DNA of 64,000 nt from Ralstonia sp. UNC404CL21Col (GTDB taxonomy: Bacteria; Pseudomonadota; Gammaproteobacteria; Burkholderiales; Burkholderiaceae). Below, one piece after another: positions 16,478-24,617 of this stretch. The notes under the pieces are model-generated. The model was not told the DNA's origin. It saw only the letters and a list, made by a program, of their open reading frames with translations, and did not search any database. Each line of letters starts with the position of its first letter. Position 1 is the first letter of the stretch. The position numbers and the translations under genes are program-made. Where the stretch lies: NCBI RefSeq assembly GCF_000620465.1, contig NZ_JIBE01000004.1, positions 620,001-684,000 on the forward strand, given 5' to 3'.

Positions 16478-17185
16478 TCAGGCCGAACGCAACGCAGCCA
16501 GCGATGCACGCTGGCGCCCGTCTTCATCGAAGTTCTCCGGCGACAGCCATTGCTCGAATGCGGCCCGCACCTGCGGCCAATCGGCGTCGATGATGGAGAA
16601 CCAGGCGGTATCGCGGCTGCGGCCCTTGTAGACCACCGCCTGCCGGAAAATGCCCTCGAACTGGAAACCCAGCCGCTGCGCGGTCTGCCGCGACGGCGCA
16701 TTCAGGCTGTCGCATTTCCACTCGTAGCGCCGATAGCCGAGATCTTCAAACACGTGCTTCATCAGCAGGAACTGCGCTTCCGTCGATGCGGGCGTCCGTT
16801 GCAGCAGCGGCGAGAAGGTCACGGCCCCCACTTCGATCACACCGTGGTCAGGCGTGATGCGCATCAGCGCCAGCGTGCCGACCGGCCGGTCGGTACGCGC
16901 GTCGATCACGGCGTACTGCAGCGGATCGCGCTTCGCCGCAATGCGCTCGATATAGGCAACGTGTGCGGCGATATCGGCAAACGGGCCTTCCACCATGTAT
17001 GTCCAGACGCGATCGTCCTGCGCCTCGCTGAACGCATCGAACAGCGCGTCGGCGTGCCGGGCAGCATCAAGCGGTTCCAGTCGGCAATAGCGGCCGGCGA
17101 GCGGCGTGTGCGGCGGCAGCGGTCGGGGCGTCCAGCCGGGCAGCGGCGCGCCGATGGGTTGCTGATATGCGTTGAGCGTGGTCAT
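16478..17185 (-). CDS. GNAT-family N-acetyltransferase (RimJ/RimL-like)
   Basis: 235 residues. The N-terminal strand CRLEPLDAARHADALFDAF, YAVIDARTDRPVGTLALM and the QAQ-type acetyl-CoA loop region VGAVTFSPLLQRTPASTEA belong to the RimJ/RimL group that acetylates protein N-termini or small amines. The typical C-terminal KCDSLNAPSRQTAQRLGFQFEG helix-strand is present. The ATG at 17185 is preferred over the upstream ATG at 17209 because AGG lies 10 nt ahead of it and similarity starts nearby. It converges on the ClpP-fold gene with a 9-bp gap. Substrate unknown. Confidence 0.85.
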   Translation of the reverse strand: MTTLNAYQQPIGAPLPGWTPRPLPPHTPLAGRYCRLEPLDAARHADALFDAFSEAQDDRVWTYMVEGPFADIAAHVAYIERIAAKRDPLQYAVIDARTDRPVGTLALMRITPDHGVIEVGAVTFSPLLQRTPASTEAQFLLMKHVFEDLGYRRYEWKCDSLNAPSRQTAQRLGFQFEGIFRQAVVYKGRSRDTAWFSIIDADWPQVRAAFEQWLSPENFDEDGRQRASLAALRSA

Positions 17186-17489
17186 GCGCAAAACCTGGAT
17201 CGAGAACATCGAAGAACGAAGAACGAAGCACCTTCACGCTACCGAACATCCTGGCTCCATGAGAAGAGCCATGGAAGCCCATCCTGATAGAGCCACATCG
17301 CCCCCCCCCACGCGCGGATTAATCCGTTCGATGCCCCGCCACACGCCGGTGGCGCACCTGCATGCCAATCGATATGTTGAGGGCGGGGGAAGACGGCGCC
17401 ACGAATAGGCGCGGGCATACGCATTGCTGTGCGTAGGTATGCACACGCCCACGGAATCGTTCGCCATCTTTTCTGCCAGGAGCCCGCGA

Positions 17490-18173
17490 GTGGCGCCGTA
17501 CATCGCAACGTGGTACCGCCGCTGGGGCGGTTGTGTCGGATACGCATGCGCAGCCGCATGGATCGCCGCGCTCGGCATGGTGCCGTGGACATCGGCCCGG
17601 GCGGCGCCCAGGTTCATCTACCCCGTGACGCAGCGCATTGACGCCAGCGCCAGCATCGCCCTGCCACGCACATGGGGCCCATTGCGGCTGACCAGCGAAA
17701 CGCCCATTCCGTCCGTTGCGGCCACCATCAACTCACCCTTTGGCCCGTCGCGGCTGGTGTTTGCACAGCAGACCGTCCCGCCGGATAGCTTTGCGCTGGT
17801 GACGGTACGCAAGTCCGATTTCGACAAAGGCACGCCGGATTATCTGGAAACCGTGCGCCCGCGCGATCTGGCCATCCTGCTCAACCACATGGAATCGCGC
17901 GTGCATGGCGATCGCCCCGCCTGGGCTGCCCGGCTCGTGCGCGGCAAGGCCCCGACCCAGCAGGTTCTTGCCGGCCGCCGGTTGATCTACTGGGAAGGCG
18001 AATGGAACACCTCCGCGGCCCGGACTGTGGTCGTTCGGGGGTATGCGTTTTTCGGCAACGGGGCGGTTTATCTGCTGCGCGTATTCGGCACCGCGGGGCA
18101 TGACAACCCCACTGAGTTTGCCGAAGAAGCCCGTTTTGCCGATCTGGTGGCCGCGACCTTCCGGACGAAATAG
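17490..18173 (+). CDS. Exported protein of unknown function
   Basis: 227 residues from a GTG at 17490 that has CAGGAG at ideal distance; open sequence further upstream has no RBS. The first 40 residues form a signal peptide: basic ATWYRRWGG, then a hydrophobic stretch ending ARA. The mature part has beta-rich character (LRLTSETPIPSVAATIN, RTVVVRGYAFFGNGAVYLLRVFG) and no catalytic motif I recognise. It stands alone, with a 280-bp gap before it in which I see only a C8 homopolymer near 17300. No function can be assigned. Confidence 0.7.
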   Translation: MAPYIATWYRRWGGCVGYACAAAWIAALGMVPWTSARAAPRFIYPVTQRIDASASIALPRTWGPLRLTSETPIPSVAATINSPFGPSRLVFAQQTVPPDSFALVTVRKSDFDKGTPDYLETVRPRDLAILLNHMESRVHGDRPAWAARLVRGKAPTQQVLAGRRLIYWEGEWNTSAARTVVVRGYAFFGNGAVYLLRVFGTAGHDNPTEFAEEARFADLVAATFRTK

Positions 18174-18404
18174 CGGGGGCGCCCGACGTCAGTTGTTGCA
18201 ATGCAGCAACAGATCTGGGCACATGGCGCGGGCGTCTTGCAAGCGCAGAGGCGTCCACGCAAGGGCTGAAATCTGTTGTTACTCTTGGAACAGTCTGTTC
18301 ACCCCACGCCGTATTGTTCTTCCGCATTGCAACACCTACACTTCGTGACAGTTGTTCAGACATCGATTGCCTGAACAAGCAATGCAAGTGTTGTAAGGAG
18401 AACA

Positions 18405-18503
18405 ATGATGAAATGGTTGGATATTGGCGCCGTCATGGCCGCCTGGATTGCGAGCTGCGTGGCAGCCGGCTGGCTCATCAGCGCCGCCGCTTTCCTGGCT
18501 TAA
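18405..18503 (+). CDS. Small hydrophobic membrane peptide (32 aa)
   Basis: Begins ATGATGAAATGG with a strong AAGGAG 5 nt upstream and encodes 32 residues that are one hydrophobic helix: MMKWLDIGAV, MAAWIASCVA, AGWLISAAAF, LA. The near-perfect Shine-Dalgarno, TAA stop and coherent membrane-helix composition make it a credible small gene. It lies between an exported protein and the flavin-reductase gene (opposite strand). The 230 bp upstream carry no other gene. Function unknown; candidates are a small regulator of a membrane complex or a toxin-like peptide. Confidence 0.6.
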   Translation: MMKWLDIGAVMAAWIASCVAAGWLISAAAFLA

Positions 18504-18525
18504 TGCCCTGCCCCAAGGCATAAGG

Positions 18526-18562
18526 CAAAACGGCCGAGCGGGAACCCCTTCCCCGCCCGGCC
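18526..18562 (-). terminator. Terminator of antiporter / flavin reductase operon
   Basis: An 11-bp stem with one mismatch (GGCCGAGCGGG / CCCGCCCGGCC at 18532-18542 and 18552-18562), followed on the minus strand by GTTTTGCC. It lies 25 bp past the stop of the flavin-reductase gene. It may also stop transcripts from the small gene on the plus strand, though no U-run follows in that direction. Confidence 0.6.
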
Positions 18563-18587
18563 CTGAACACCCCGGTTGATCGATTCG

Positions 18588-19142
18588 TCAGGCTGGCTTC
18601 TGACCCGCCCACTCGACGAATCGGTCGACAAACCCCTGCAAGAACTGGCGCGTCCGCGCATCCGTCACCCCGCCCTGGGCATCAAAGGGCTCCCCCGCAA
18701 AGTGGAAGAACACCTCCGGCAACGGCAAGACCTTCACGCCGACCGCCGCGAGCACATTACGTAATTGCGCCTGCGACAACGCCGTGCCGATCGCGCCCGG
18801 CGAAGCCCCCGCAATGCCGGCCGGTTTACCGCCCCACACGCTCTGGCCGTACGGCCGAGAACCCCAGTCAATCGCATTCTTCAACACGCCCGGGATGCCG
18901 CGGTTGTATTCCGGCGTGACGAATAACAAGGCATCCACGCCCGCCACCGCCGCCTTGAAGCGCTGTACCGGCTCGGGCAGGCTCGCGTCGAGGTCCTGGT
19001 TGTAGAGCGGCAGCTCGCCAATTTCGATGAACTGCGCCGTCGCCCCCGACGGCAACAAGCCCGCTAGCGCCTGCGCCAGCTGGCGGTTGAACGACGCCTT
19101 GCGCAGGCTGCCGACGATCACTCCGATAGTCAGATTGCTCAT
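18588..19142 (-). CDS. NADPH-dependent FMN reductase (flavodoxin fold)
   Basis: 184 residues of the NADPH:FMN/quinone reductase family that includes chromate reductase. The FMN-phosphate loop is GSLRKASFNRQLAQAL, and the LFVTPEYNRGIPGVLKNAIDWGSRP segment is the hallmark flavin/NADPH-binding motif. The ATG at 19142 has AAGGAG at good distance and is preferred to a GTG 6 nt upstream. It follows the K+/H+ antiporter by 43 bp on the same strand, which recalls the KefF-KefC pair (inference). Confidence 0.93.
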   Translation of the reverse strand: MSNLTIGVIVGSLRKASFNRQLAQALAGLLPSGATAQFIEIGELPLYNQDLDASLPEPVQRFKAAVAGVDALLFVTPEYNRGIPGVLKNAIDWGSRPYGQSVWGGKPAGIAGASPGAIGTALSQAQLRNVLAAVGVKVLPLPEVFFHFAGEPFDAQGGVTDARTRQFLQGFVDRFVEWAGQKPA

Positions 19143-19185
19143 GAACACTCCTTGCGTGCAAAACAGTTCGGGATGGCGCTGACGC

Positions 19186-20403
19186 TCAATCCGCCGTCGC
19201 CGGCTCCGGGGCCACCTCGCGCTTGAGACGGTTGATCAGGGCAAACATCAGCGGATTCAGCAGAATCGACAGGATCGCCGCCGACAACAACAGCCCCCGC
19301 GCGCGGTCGGGCAGGATCTCCAGGCTGATCCCCAGCCCGATCAGGATGAACGAAAACTCGCCGATCTGCGCGAGGCTGGCGGAAATCGTGAGCGCCGTGC
19401 GGTTACCGTGGCCAAACGCGCGCACCACCGCAAACGCCGCCAGCGACTTGCCCACCACCACGATCAGCACCGTGCCCAGCACAGCCCAGGGGTCTTCGAT
19501 CAGCACCCGCGGGTCGAACAACATGCCCACCGACACGAAGAACAGCACCGCAAATGCGTCGCGCAGCGGCAGCGATTCTTCCGCCGCGCGCTGGCTGAAT
19601 TCGGACTCGGCCAGCACCATCCCCGCAAAGAACGCGCCGAGCGCGAACGACACGCCAAACAGCACCGTCGCGCCATAGGCGACGCCCAGCGCCGTGGCGA
19701 GCACCCCCAGGCGGAACAGCTCCCGGCTGCCCGTCATGACGATGCGCTCGAGCATCCACGGGATCACGCGGCGGCCCACCACCAGCATCAGTGCGGCAAA
19801 GGCCACCACCTTCGAGAGCGTGACGGCCAGCACCTTGACGATGTCCCACGTGCTGACCGCCGTGCTGCCGGCGCCGCCCAGCGCCCCCGCCAAGGCCGGC
19901 AGCAGCACGAGCGTCACCACCATCACGAGGTCTTCCACGATCAGCCAGCCGACGGCGATGTGGCCTTCGTGCGAGTTGTCGATACCGCGATCTTCCAGCG
20001 CCTTGAGCAGCACCACCGTGCTCGCCACCGAGAGCGCCAGGCCGAATACCAGCCCCGGGCCCCAATCCCACCCGAGCAGCCACGCCAGCCCCATGCCCAT
20101 GAGCGTGGCGAGCGCAATCTGGCCGATGGCGCCCGGAATGGCGATGGCCTTCACCGCCAGCAGCTCCTTCATCGAGAAGTGCAGCCCCACACCGAACATC
20201 AGGAGGATCACGCCCAGCTCGGCCAGTTGCGGCGCAAGGCTTTGATCGGCCACGAAACCGGGCGTGAACGGCCCGGCCACCACGCCCGCCATGAGATAGC
20301 CGACCAGCGGCGGCAGACGCAGGCGCTGCGCGATGGTGCCGAAGATGAAGGCCAGCACGATGCCACCGATGATGGTCGAGATGAGCGGGGTGTCTACGTG
20401 CAT
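19186..20403 (-). CDS. CPA2 monovalent cation:proton antiporter (KefB-like, no RCK domain)
   Basis: 405 residues with about 12 membrane segments and the Na+/H+-exchanger fold: LPPLVGYLMAGVVAGPFTPGF, LAELGVILLMFGVGLHFSMKEL, and LGLALSVASTVVLLKAL, which is the conserved core crossing. YbaL/KefC relatives carry a C-terminal NAD-binding RCK domain of about 150 residues; here the protein ends shortly after the last membrane segment. The ATG at 20403 has AGGA upstream. Co-transcribed with the flavin reductase, it probably exchanges K+ for H+ during electrophile or pH stress. Confidence 0.9.
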   Translation of the reverse strand: MHVDTPLISTIIGGIVLAFIFGTIAQRLRLPPLVGYLMAGVVAGPFTPGFVADQSLAPQLAELGVILLMFGVGLHFSMKELLAVKAIAIPGAIGQIALATLMGMGLAWLLGWDWGPGLVFGLALSVASTVVLLKALEDRGIDNSHEGHIAVGWLIVEDLVMVVTLVLLPALAGALGGAGSTAVSTWDIVKVLAVTLSKVVAFAALMLVVGRRVIPWMLERIVMTGSRELFRLGVLATALGVAYGATVLFGVSFALGAFFAGMVLAESEFSQRAAEESLPLRDAFAVLFFVSVGMLFDPRVLIEDPWAVLGTVLIVVVGKSLAAFAVVRAFGHGNRTALTISASLAQIGEFSFILIGLGISLEILPDRARGLLLSAAILSILLNPLMFALINRLKREVAPEPATAD

Positions 20404-20508
20404 GCGGTCCTGAAATGGGAATGGGGCGGGTTCAAAGACGGGCGGAGCGGAAACGCTGGGAAAGTGGAAAGGGCCGGGCGGCCCTTGTGCGACAAGTTGG
20501 GGGCGGAT

Positions 20509-20528
20509 TTGTTCACATTGCGTCACAA
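20509..20528 (+). promoter_or_regulatory. Crp/Fnr-like half-dyad TTGTTCAC-N4-CGTCACAA
   Basis: A 20-bp imperfect dyad with TTGT..ACAA ends in the divergent region between the antiporter and the CoA-transferase operon. The downstream operon ends with a Crp-family regulator, so an autoregulatory site is plausible. The match is weak. Confidence 0.3.
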
Positions 20529-20663
20529 CTATAAGGATTGGCCTTTGCGAAACCTTACGAAGCAAATGTCATGCAGAAGACATCGCGGCAGAAACCGCGC
20601 TCCTACACTGCGCCGCAGACCCGCTCGGCCAGCGCGGCCAGGGCGATCCCTAGGAGACACCAC

Positions 20664-21425
20664 ATGCGCTACGCCAACAAAGTCCTTCCCGTGGACGAGG
20701 CCATCGCCCACGTCCGCAGCGGCAGCCGCCTGATGCTGGGCGAATTCGTGGGCGCCGGCGAGCCGGCCTGCTGCATCGAGGCGCTGCTCGCCAGCGGCAT
20801 CGGCCAGCTCACGCTCATCACCAACACGCCGGGGCTGCGCGGCGGCTTTCTCAAAGCCCGGCTGTTCAGCTCGGGCCAACTGGCCGAGTTCATCGGCACG
20901 CACGTCGGCACGACCGACGAATCGACACAGGCTTACCTGACCGACTCCGTGCGCGTGGCCGAGTTCTTTCCGATGGGCACCTGGGCGGAAAAAGTGCGCG
21001 CCGGCGCGCTGGGCCTGGGCGGCGCCCTCGTGCCGGTGGGCGTGGGCATCCTCGACCAGCCCGGGATGTTTCCCAAGCGCGGCGCCCCCAAGCAGACGCT
21101 CACCGTCGACGGCACGACGTGCTTCGTGGAGCCGCCCCTGCGCGCCGACGTGTCGATCATCAAGGGCTGGCGCGCCGATACCTTCGGCAACGTGGAGTTT
21201 CGCGGCACGGCACTGCAGAACCAGCGCGACATCGCCATGGCCGGCGACTACACCATCGTCGAGGTGAACGAGATCGTCGAAGTGGGCACGATTCCGCCCG
21301 AGCGCGTCGGCTGCCCGGGCGTGTTCGTCAATGCGGTGGTGCAGGGGCTGTCGCTGGACGACCAGCACGCGCTGTACAGGCACCACTGGACGAAGCTTGG
21401 CCGCCTGCCCGCTGCCGAAGCGTGA
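20664..21425 (+). CDS. CoA-transferase subunit A (class I family)
   Basis: 253 residues of the alpha subunit of heteromeric class I CoA-transferases (3-oxoacid, glutaconate or 3-oxoadipate types). The glycine-rich CoA-binding region GSRLMLGEFVGAGEPACCIEAL and the LTLITNT strand are near the N-terminus, with the NVEFRGTALQNQRDIAMAG segment late. The ATG at 20664 follows AGGAG. It is first in a four-gene operon with subunit B 28 bp downstream. The partner acid cannot be told from the sequence. Confidence 0.88.
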   Translation: MRYANKVLPVDEAIAHVRSGSRLMLGEFVGAGEPACCIEALLASGIGQLTLITNTPGLRGGFLKARLFSSGQLAEFIGTHVGTTDESTQAYLTDSVRVAEFFPMGTWAEKVRAGALGLGGALVPVGVGILDQPGMFPKRGAPKQTLTVDGTTCFVEPPLRADVSIIKGWRADTFGNVEFRGTALQNQRDIAMAGDYTIVEVNEIVEVGTIPPERVGCPGVFVNAVVQGLSLDDQHALYRHHWTKLGRLPAAEA

Positions 21426-21453
21426 TCGTCAGACCCACAACGAGGAGACCGCC

Positions 21454-22128
21454 ATGCAAGCCCTGCCCGAAACGCCCAAGCAACGCATTGCCGCCCGCTG
21501 CGCGCTGGAACTGCGCGCCGGCGAAGTCGTCAACCTGGGCCTGGGAATCCCCACGCTCACGGCCAACTATCTGGACGCCAATGCCGGCGTCATCTTCCAT
21601 ACCGAAAACGGCGCCTTCGGCTTTGGCGGACGCCCGCCGCTGGACGCCGTCGACAGCGACCTCACCAACGCCGGTTGCGAGCCCATCACGCTGATGCCGG
21701 GCGCGGCGCTCATGGACCTCGCCACCTCGCTCGGTGCGATGCGCAACGGCTACATCGACGTGACGATCCTCGGCGCGTTGCAAGTGGACGCGCTGGGCAA
21801 CCTCGCCAACTGGGCGTGCGATCGCAACGGCAAATGGTGGCCCGGCATTGGCGGGGCAATGGACCTCTGCTACGGCACGCGCAAGGTGATTGCTGCGCTG
21901 GCGCACACCGACAAACACGGCAACTCCAAGATCCTGCCGCGCTGCACGCTGCCGCTCACGGGCCGGCGCTGCGTGAAGGTCATCGTCACCGAGCACGCCG
22001 TGTTCGACGTGACCGACACGGGGCTGGTGCTGCGTGAAATCCTCTCACATGCGACACTCGACGACATTCGCGCCATGACGGCAGCGCCCTTCACGCTGGC
22101 GCCGCTGCTGCAGATGCGTGCAGCCTGA
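21454..22128 (+). CDS. CoA-transferase subunit B (class I family)
   Basis: 224 residues. It contains the catalytic-Glu motif of class I CoA-transferases as HTENGAFGFG near residue 50; the Glu forms the glutamyl-CoA thioester intermediate. EVVNLGLGIPTLTANYL and VIVTEHAVFDVTDTGLVL are also conserved subunit-B segments. The ATG at 21454 has GAGGAGA upstream. Together with subunit A it moves CoA between succinyl- or acetyl-CoA and a carboxylic acid that I cannot identify. Confidence 0.9.
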   Translation: MQALPETPKQRIAARCALELRAGEVVNLGLGIPTLTANYLDANAGVIFHTENGAFGFGGRPPLDAVDSDLTNAGCEPITLMPGAALMDLATSLGAMRNGYIDVTILGALQVDALGNLANWACDRNGKWWPGIGGAMDLCYGTRKVIAALAHTDKHGNSKILPRCTLPLTGRRCVKVIVTEHAVFDVTDTGLVLREILSHATLDDIRAMTAAPFTLAPLLQMRAA

Positions 22129-22137
22129 GGAGACTCC

Positions 22138-22773
22138 ATGCCCACCACCGTCGATTGGTTCTTCGATGTCATCTCGCCGTTTGCCTACCTGCAGCTCGAG
22201 CAGTTCGATGCGCTCCAGAAGGCGAACGACATCGTCATCCGCCCGCGCCCGCTGGTGCTGGGTGCGCTCCTGCATCACTGGGGGCAAAAAGGCCCGGCGG
22301 AGATCGGAGCCAAACGCGTGTTCACGTATCGGCATGCGCTGTTTCGCGCGCAGCAGCTCGGCATTCCGTTTCGCATGCCGCCCGCCCACCCGTTCAACCC
22401 GATCAAGGCATTGCGGCTGACGATTGCGATGGGCGGCTCGCTCGACGCCGTGCGGGCGGTGTTCCGGCATATCTGGCGCGACGGCAACGATGTGGCGTCG
22501 CCCGAGGGCTTTGCCGCGCTGTGCGAGGCGGTCGGCTTTGCAGAAGGCACAACCGCTGTCGAACAACCGGCCGTGAAAGACGCGCTGCGTGCGCACACCG
22601 ATGCGGCCATCGCGCTCGGCGTGTTCGGGGTGCCGACGCTGGTGCACGACGGCGAACTGTTCTGGGGTGAAGACGCGACCGACATGTTCCTGCAGAGCCT
22701 GCGCGCTGGCTGGCTCTCCACGCCCGAAGCGCAGCGCGTGAGCACGCTGCCGGTAGGCATTCAACGTGGCTGA
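22138..22773 (+). CDS. 2-hydroxychromene-2-carboxylate isomerase / GST-kappa-like DsbA-fold protein
   Basis: 211 residues with the DsbA-like thioredoxin fold of the HCCA isomerase / GST kappa family: VDWFFDVISPFAYLQLEQF opens with the catalytic-Ser region, RPLVLGALLHHWGQKGP follows, and GVFGVPTLVHDGELFWGED is the cis-Pro segment. Family members isomerise aromatic ring-cleavage intermediates in a glutathione-dependent way or act as glutathione transferases. The CoA-transferase subunits directly upstream (9-bp gap) suggest use in an aromatic or acid catabolic route, but no dioxygenase is nearby. Confidence 0.88.
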   Translation: MPTTVDWFFDVISPFAYLQLEQFDALQKANDIVIRPRPLVLGALLHHWGQKGPAEIGAKRVFTYRHALFRAQQLGIPFRMPPAHPFNPIKALRLTIAMGGSLDAVRAVFRHIWRDGNDVASPEGFAALCEAVGFAEGTTAVEQPAVKDALRAHTDAAIALGVFGVPTLVHDGELFWGEDATDMFLQSLRAGWLSTPEAQRVSTLPVGIQRG

Positions 22774-23470
22774 GCACGACACCAACTCGCGCCCCGGCAT
22801 CAGCCGCGCACGGCTGGCGCATATCGCGGCGTGGTCCATCGATCTGCCCGCGGAAGAAGCCGACCGCGCCTGTGCCGGCATCGTTGAGAAAACCTACGCG
22901 CGCGGCGCCTGCATCTGTCCAAAAAACACGTTGCTGGAGAGCTGGACGGGCGTGGTCACAGGCCTCATCAAGATCGGCACGGTCTCGCCTGAGGGGCGCA
23001 GCGTCACGTTTACGGGCGTACCGGCGGGCGGCTGGTTTGGTGAGGGCACGGTGCTCAAGAACGAGCCGCGCCGCTACGACATCGTTGCGCTGCGCGACAC
23101 GCGCATGGCCTTCATGGACCGCTCCACCTTCATGTGGCTGGTGGAAAACAGCGTGGCGTTCAACCGCTTCCTGGTGAAGCAGCTCAACGAGCGGCTCGGG
23201 CACTTCATGGCGCTGCTGGAATACGACCGGCTGCTGGATGTCACGCCGCGCCTGGCGCGTTGCATTGCGTCGCTGTTCAACCCGGTGCTCTACCCCGGCG
23301 CGGGCGACCACCTGGAGATCACGCAGGAAGAACTCGGCCTGCTTTCCGGCATGACGCGGCAGGTGGCCAACCAGTCGCTCAAGGCCCTGGAGAAGGACGG
23401 CGTGGTGCGGCTGGAGTACGGCGGCGTGACGGTCGTCGACCTCGATCGGCTGCGCAGCTATGGCGCCTGA
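22766..23470 (+). CDS. Crp/Fnr-family transcriptional regulator
   Basis: 234 residues from a GTG at 22766 that overlaps the isomerase stop by 8 nt. The cyclic-nucleotide-like beta-barrel is at about residues 40-150 (RSVTFTGVPAGGWFGEGTVLKNEPRRYDIVALRDT), followed by the dimerisation helix and a helix-turn-helix with EITQEELGLLSGMTRQVANQSLKAL. It lacks the Fnr N-terminal Cys cluster; the ligand is unknown. As last gene of the operon it is a likely local controller of the CoA-transferase genes, and possibly of the lipid operon 160 bp further on. Confidence 0.9.
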   Translation: MAEHDTNSRPGISRARLAHIAAWSIDLPAEEADRACAGIVEKTYARGACICPKNTLLESWTGVVTGLIKIGTVSPEGRSVTFTGVPAGGWFGEGTVLKNEPRRYDIVALRDTRMAFMDRSTFMWLVENSVAFNRFLVKQLNERLGHFMALLEYDRLLDVTPRLARCIASLFNPVLYPGAGDHLEITQEELGLLSGMTRQVANQSLKALEKDGVVRLEYGGVTVVDLDRLRSYGA

Positions 23471-23630
23471 AGACGCCACCTTTATTAACGAATCTTCATC
23501 CGGCAGAGCGGACCGCACCCGCTAGAATCGCGGCACAACAAGACAAGATCATTACGCTGCGGCATGCGGCCCGCGCCGCCCGCAGCCGGAAGAGGGAACA
23601 GGGCCGCGCACCCCGTGCGTGCCCGCATCT

Positions 23631-24617
23631 ATGCTGCCGATTCATCTGCTTTCCACCGGCAAGGCGCTGCCGGAGCAACAAGTCACGTCCGCTGAACTGG
23701 ATGCCCGCCTCGGCCATCGGGCTGGGTACGTGCGCAAGAAGTCCGGCATCGACGTCCGCCACCATGCCACGCTGGCCGAGCACCAGTCGGAACTCGCCGG
23801 CGCTGCCGTGCGCGATGCACTGCGCCGCGCCGATGTTCCGGCTGCGTCCATCGACCTCCTGATCTCCGCCTCGGGCGTGCAGGAACAGGCGCTGCCCAAC
23901 ACGGCCGCGCACATCCTGGAGCCCGCCGGGCTGCCGGCCGGCACGCCTGCGTTTGACGTCAACGCGAGTTGTCTGAGCTTCGTGACGGCGCTGCATGTGG
24001 CGGGCAGCCTCCTGACCACGGGTGCGTACAGGCGCATTGCCGTGGTGGCGTCCGACCTCGCCTCGCGCGGCATCGACTGGGACGACGCCGAGACCGCATT
24101 GATTTTCGGCGACGGCGCAGCAGCCGTCATCGTTGAGGCAGCACCGTCGCAATCCGGCGCGGGCATCCACGCCTACCGCATGGAGACCTACCCCGCCGGC
24201 AAAACCTATTGCGAAATCCGCGCGGGCGGCACGCGCCGCAACCCGCGCACCGGTGCGCAACCGACCGATTACCTGTTCCACATGGACGGCAAGCGCGTAT
24301 TCAAGCTCGCCTCGCAACTGATGGACGGTTTCCTCGATCGGCTGTTCGCGGGCAGCCAATACACGCTGCGCGACATGCATGTCGTCGTACCGCACCAGGC
24401 GAGCCACCTTGGCATGCAGCATCTGCGCAAACGGCTGGGTGTGCCGGAAGCCAGCGTGGTCGATATCTACGCGCAGCACGGCAACCAGGTGGCCGCGTCG
24501 ATTCCCACCGCGCTGCATGAAGCGGTGACGACCCGACGCATGGAGCCCGGCAAGCCGGTTCTGCTGGTCGGCACGGCGGCGGGCCTGACGCTCGGCGGCA
24601 TGGTGCTGACGCTATGA
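23631..24617 (+). CDS. Ketoacyl-ACP synthase III (FabH)-like enzyme
   Basis: 328 residues of the thiolase fold. The KAS III triad is complete: Cys114 in VNASCLSF, His255 in VVPHQAS and Asn285 in QHGNQVAAS, close to FabH numbering (112/244/274). It condenses two acyl thioesters. First gene of a seven-gene overlapping operon with desaturase, hydroxylase and adenylating genes, so it is probably a pathway-specific condensing enzyme (FabH- or OleA-type) and not the housekeeping FabH. The ATG at 23631 is used; a GTG at 23619 is a weaker choice. A TAGAAT hexamer at 23523 may be a -10 element. Confidence 0.88.
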   Translation: MLPIHLLSTGKALPEQQVTSAELDARLGHRAGYVRKKSGIDVRHHATLAEHQSELAGAAVRDALRRADVPAASIDLLISASGVQEQALPNTAAHILEPAGLPAGTPAFDVNASCLSFVTALHVAGSLLTTGAYRRIAVVASDLASRGIDWDDAETALIFGDGAAAVIVEAAPSQSGAGIHAYRMETYPAGKTYCEIRAGGTRRNPRTGAQPTDYLFHMDGKRVFKLASQLMDGFLDRLFAGSQYTLRDMHVVVPHQASHLGMQHLRKRLGVPEASVVDIYAQHGNQVAASIPTALHEAVTTRRMEPGKPVLLVGTAAGLTLGGMVLTL

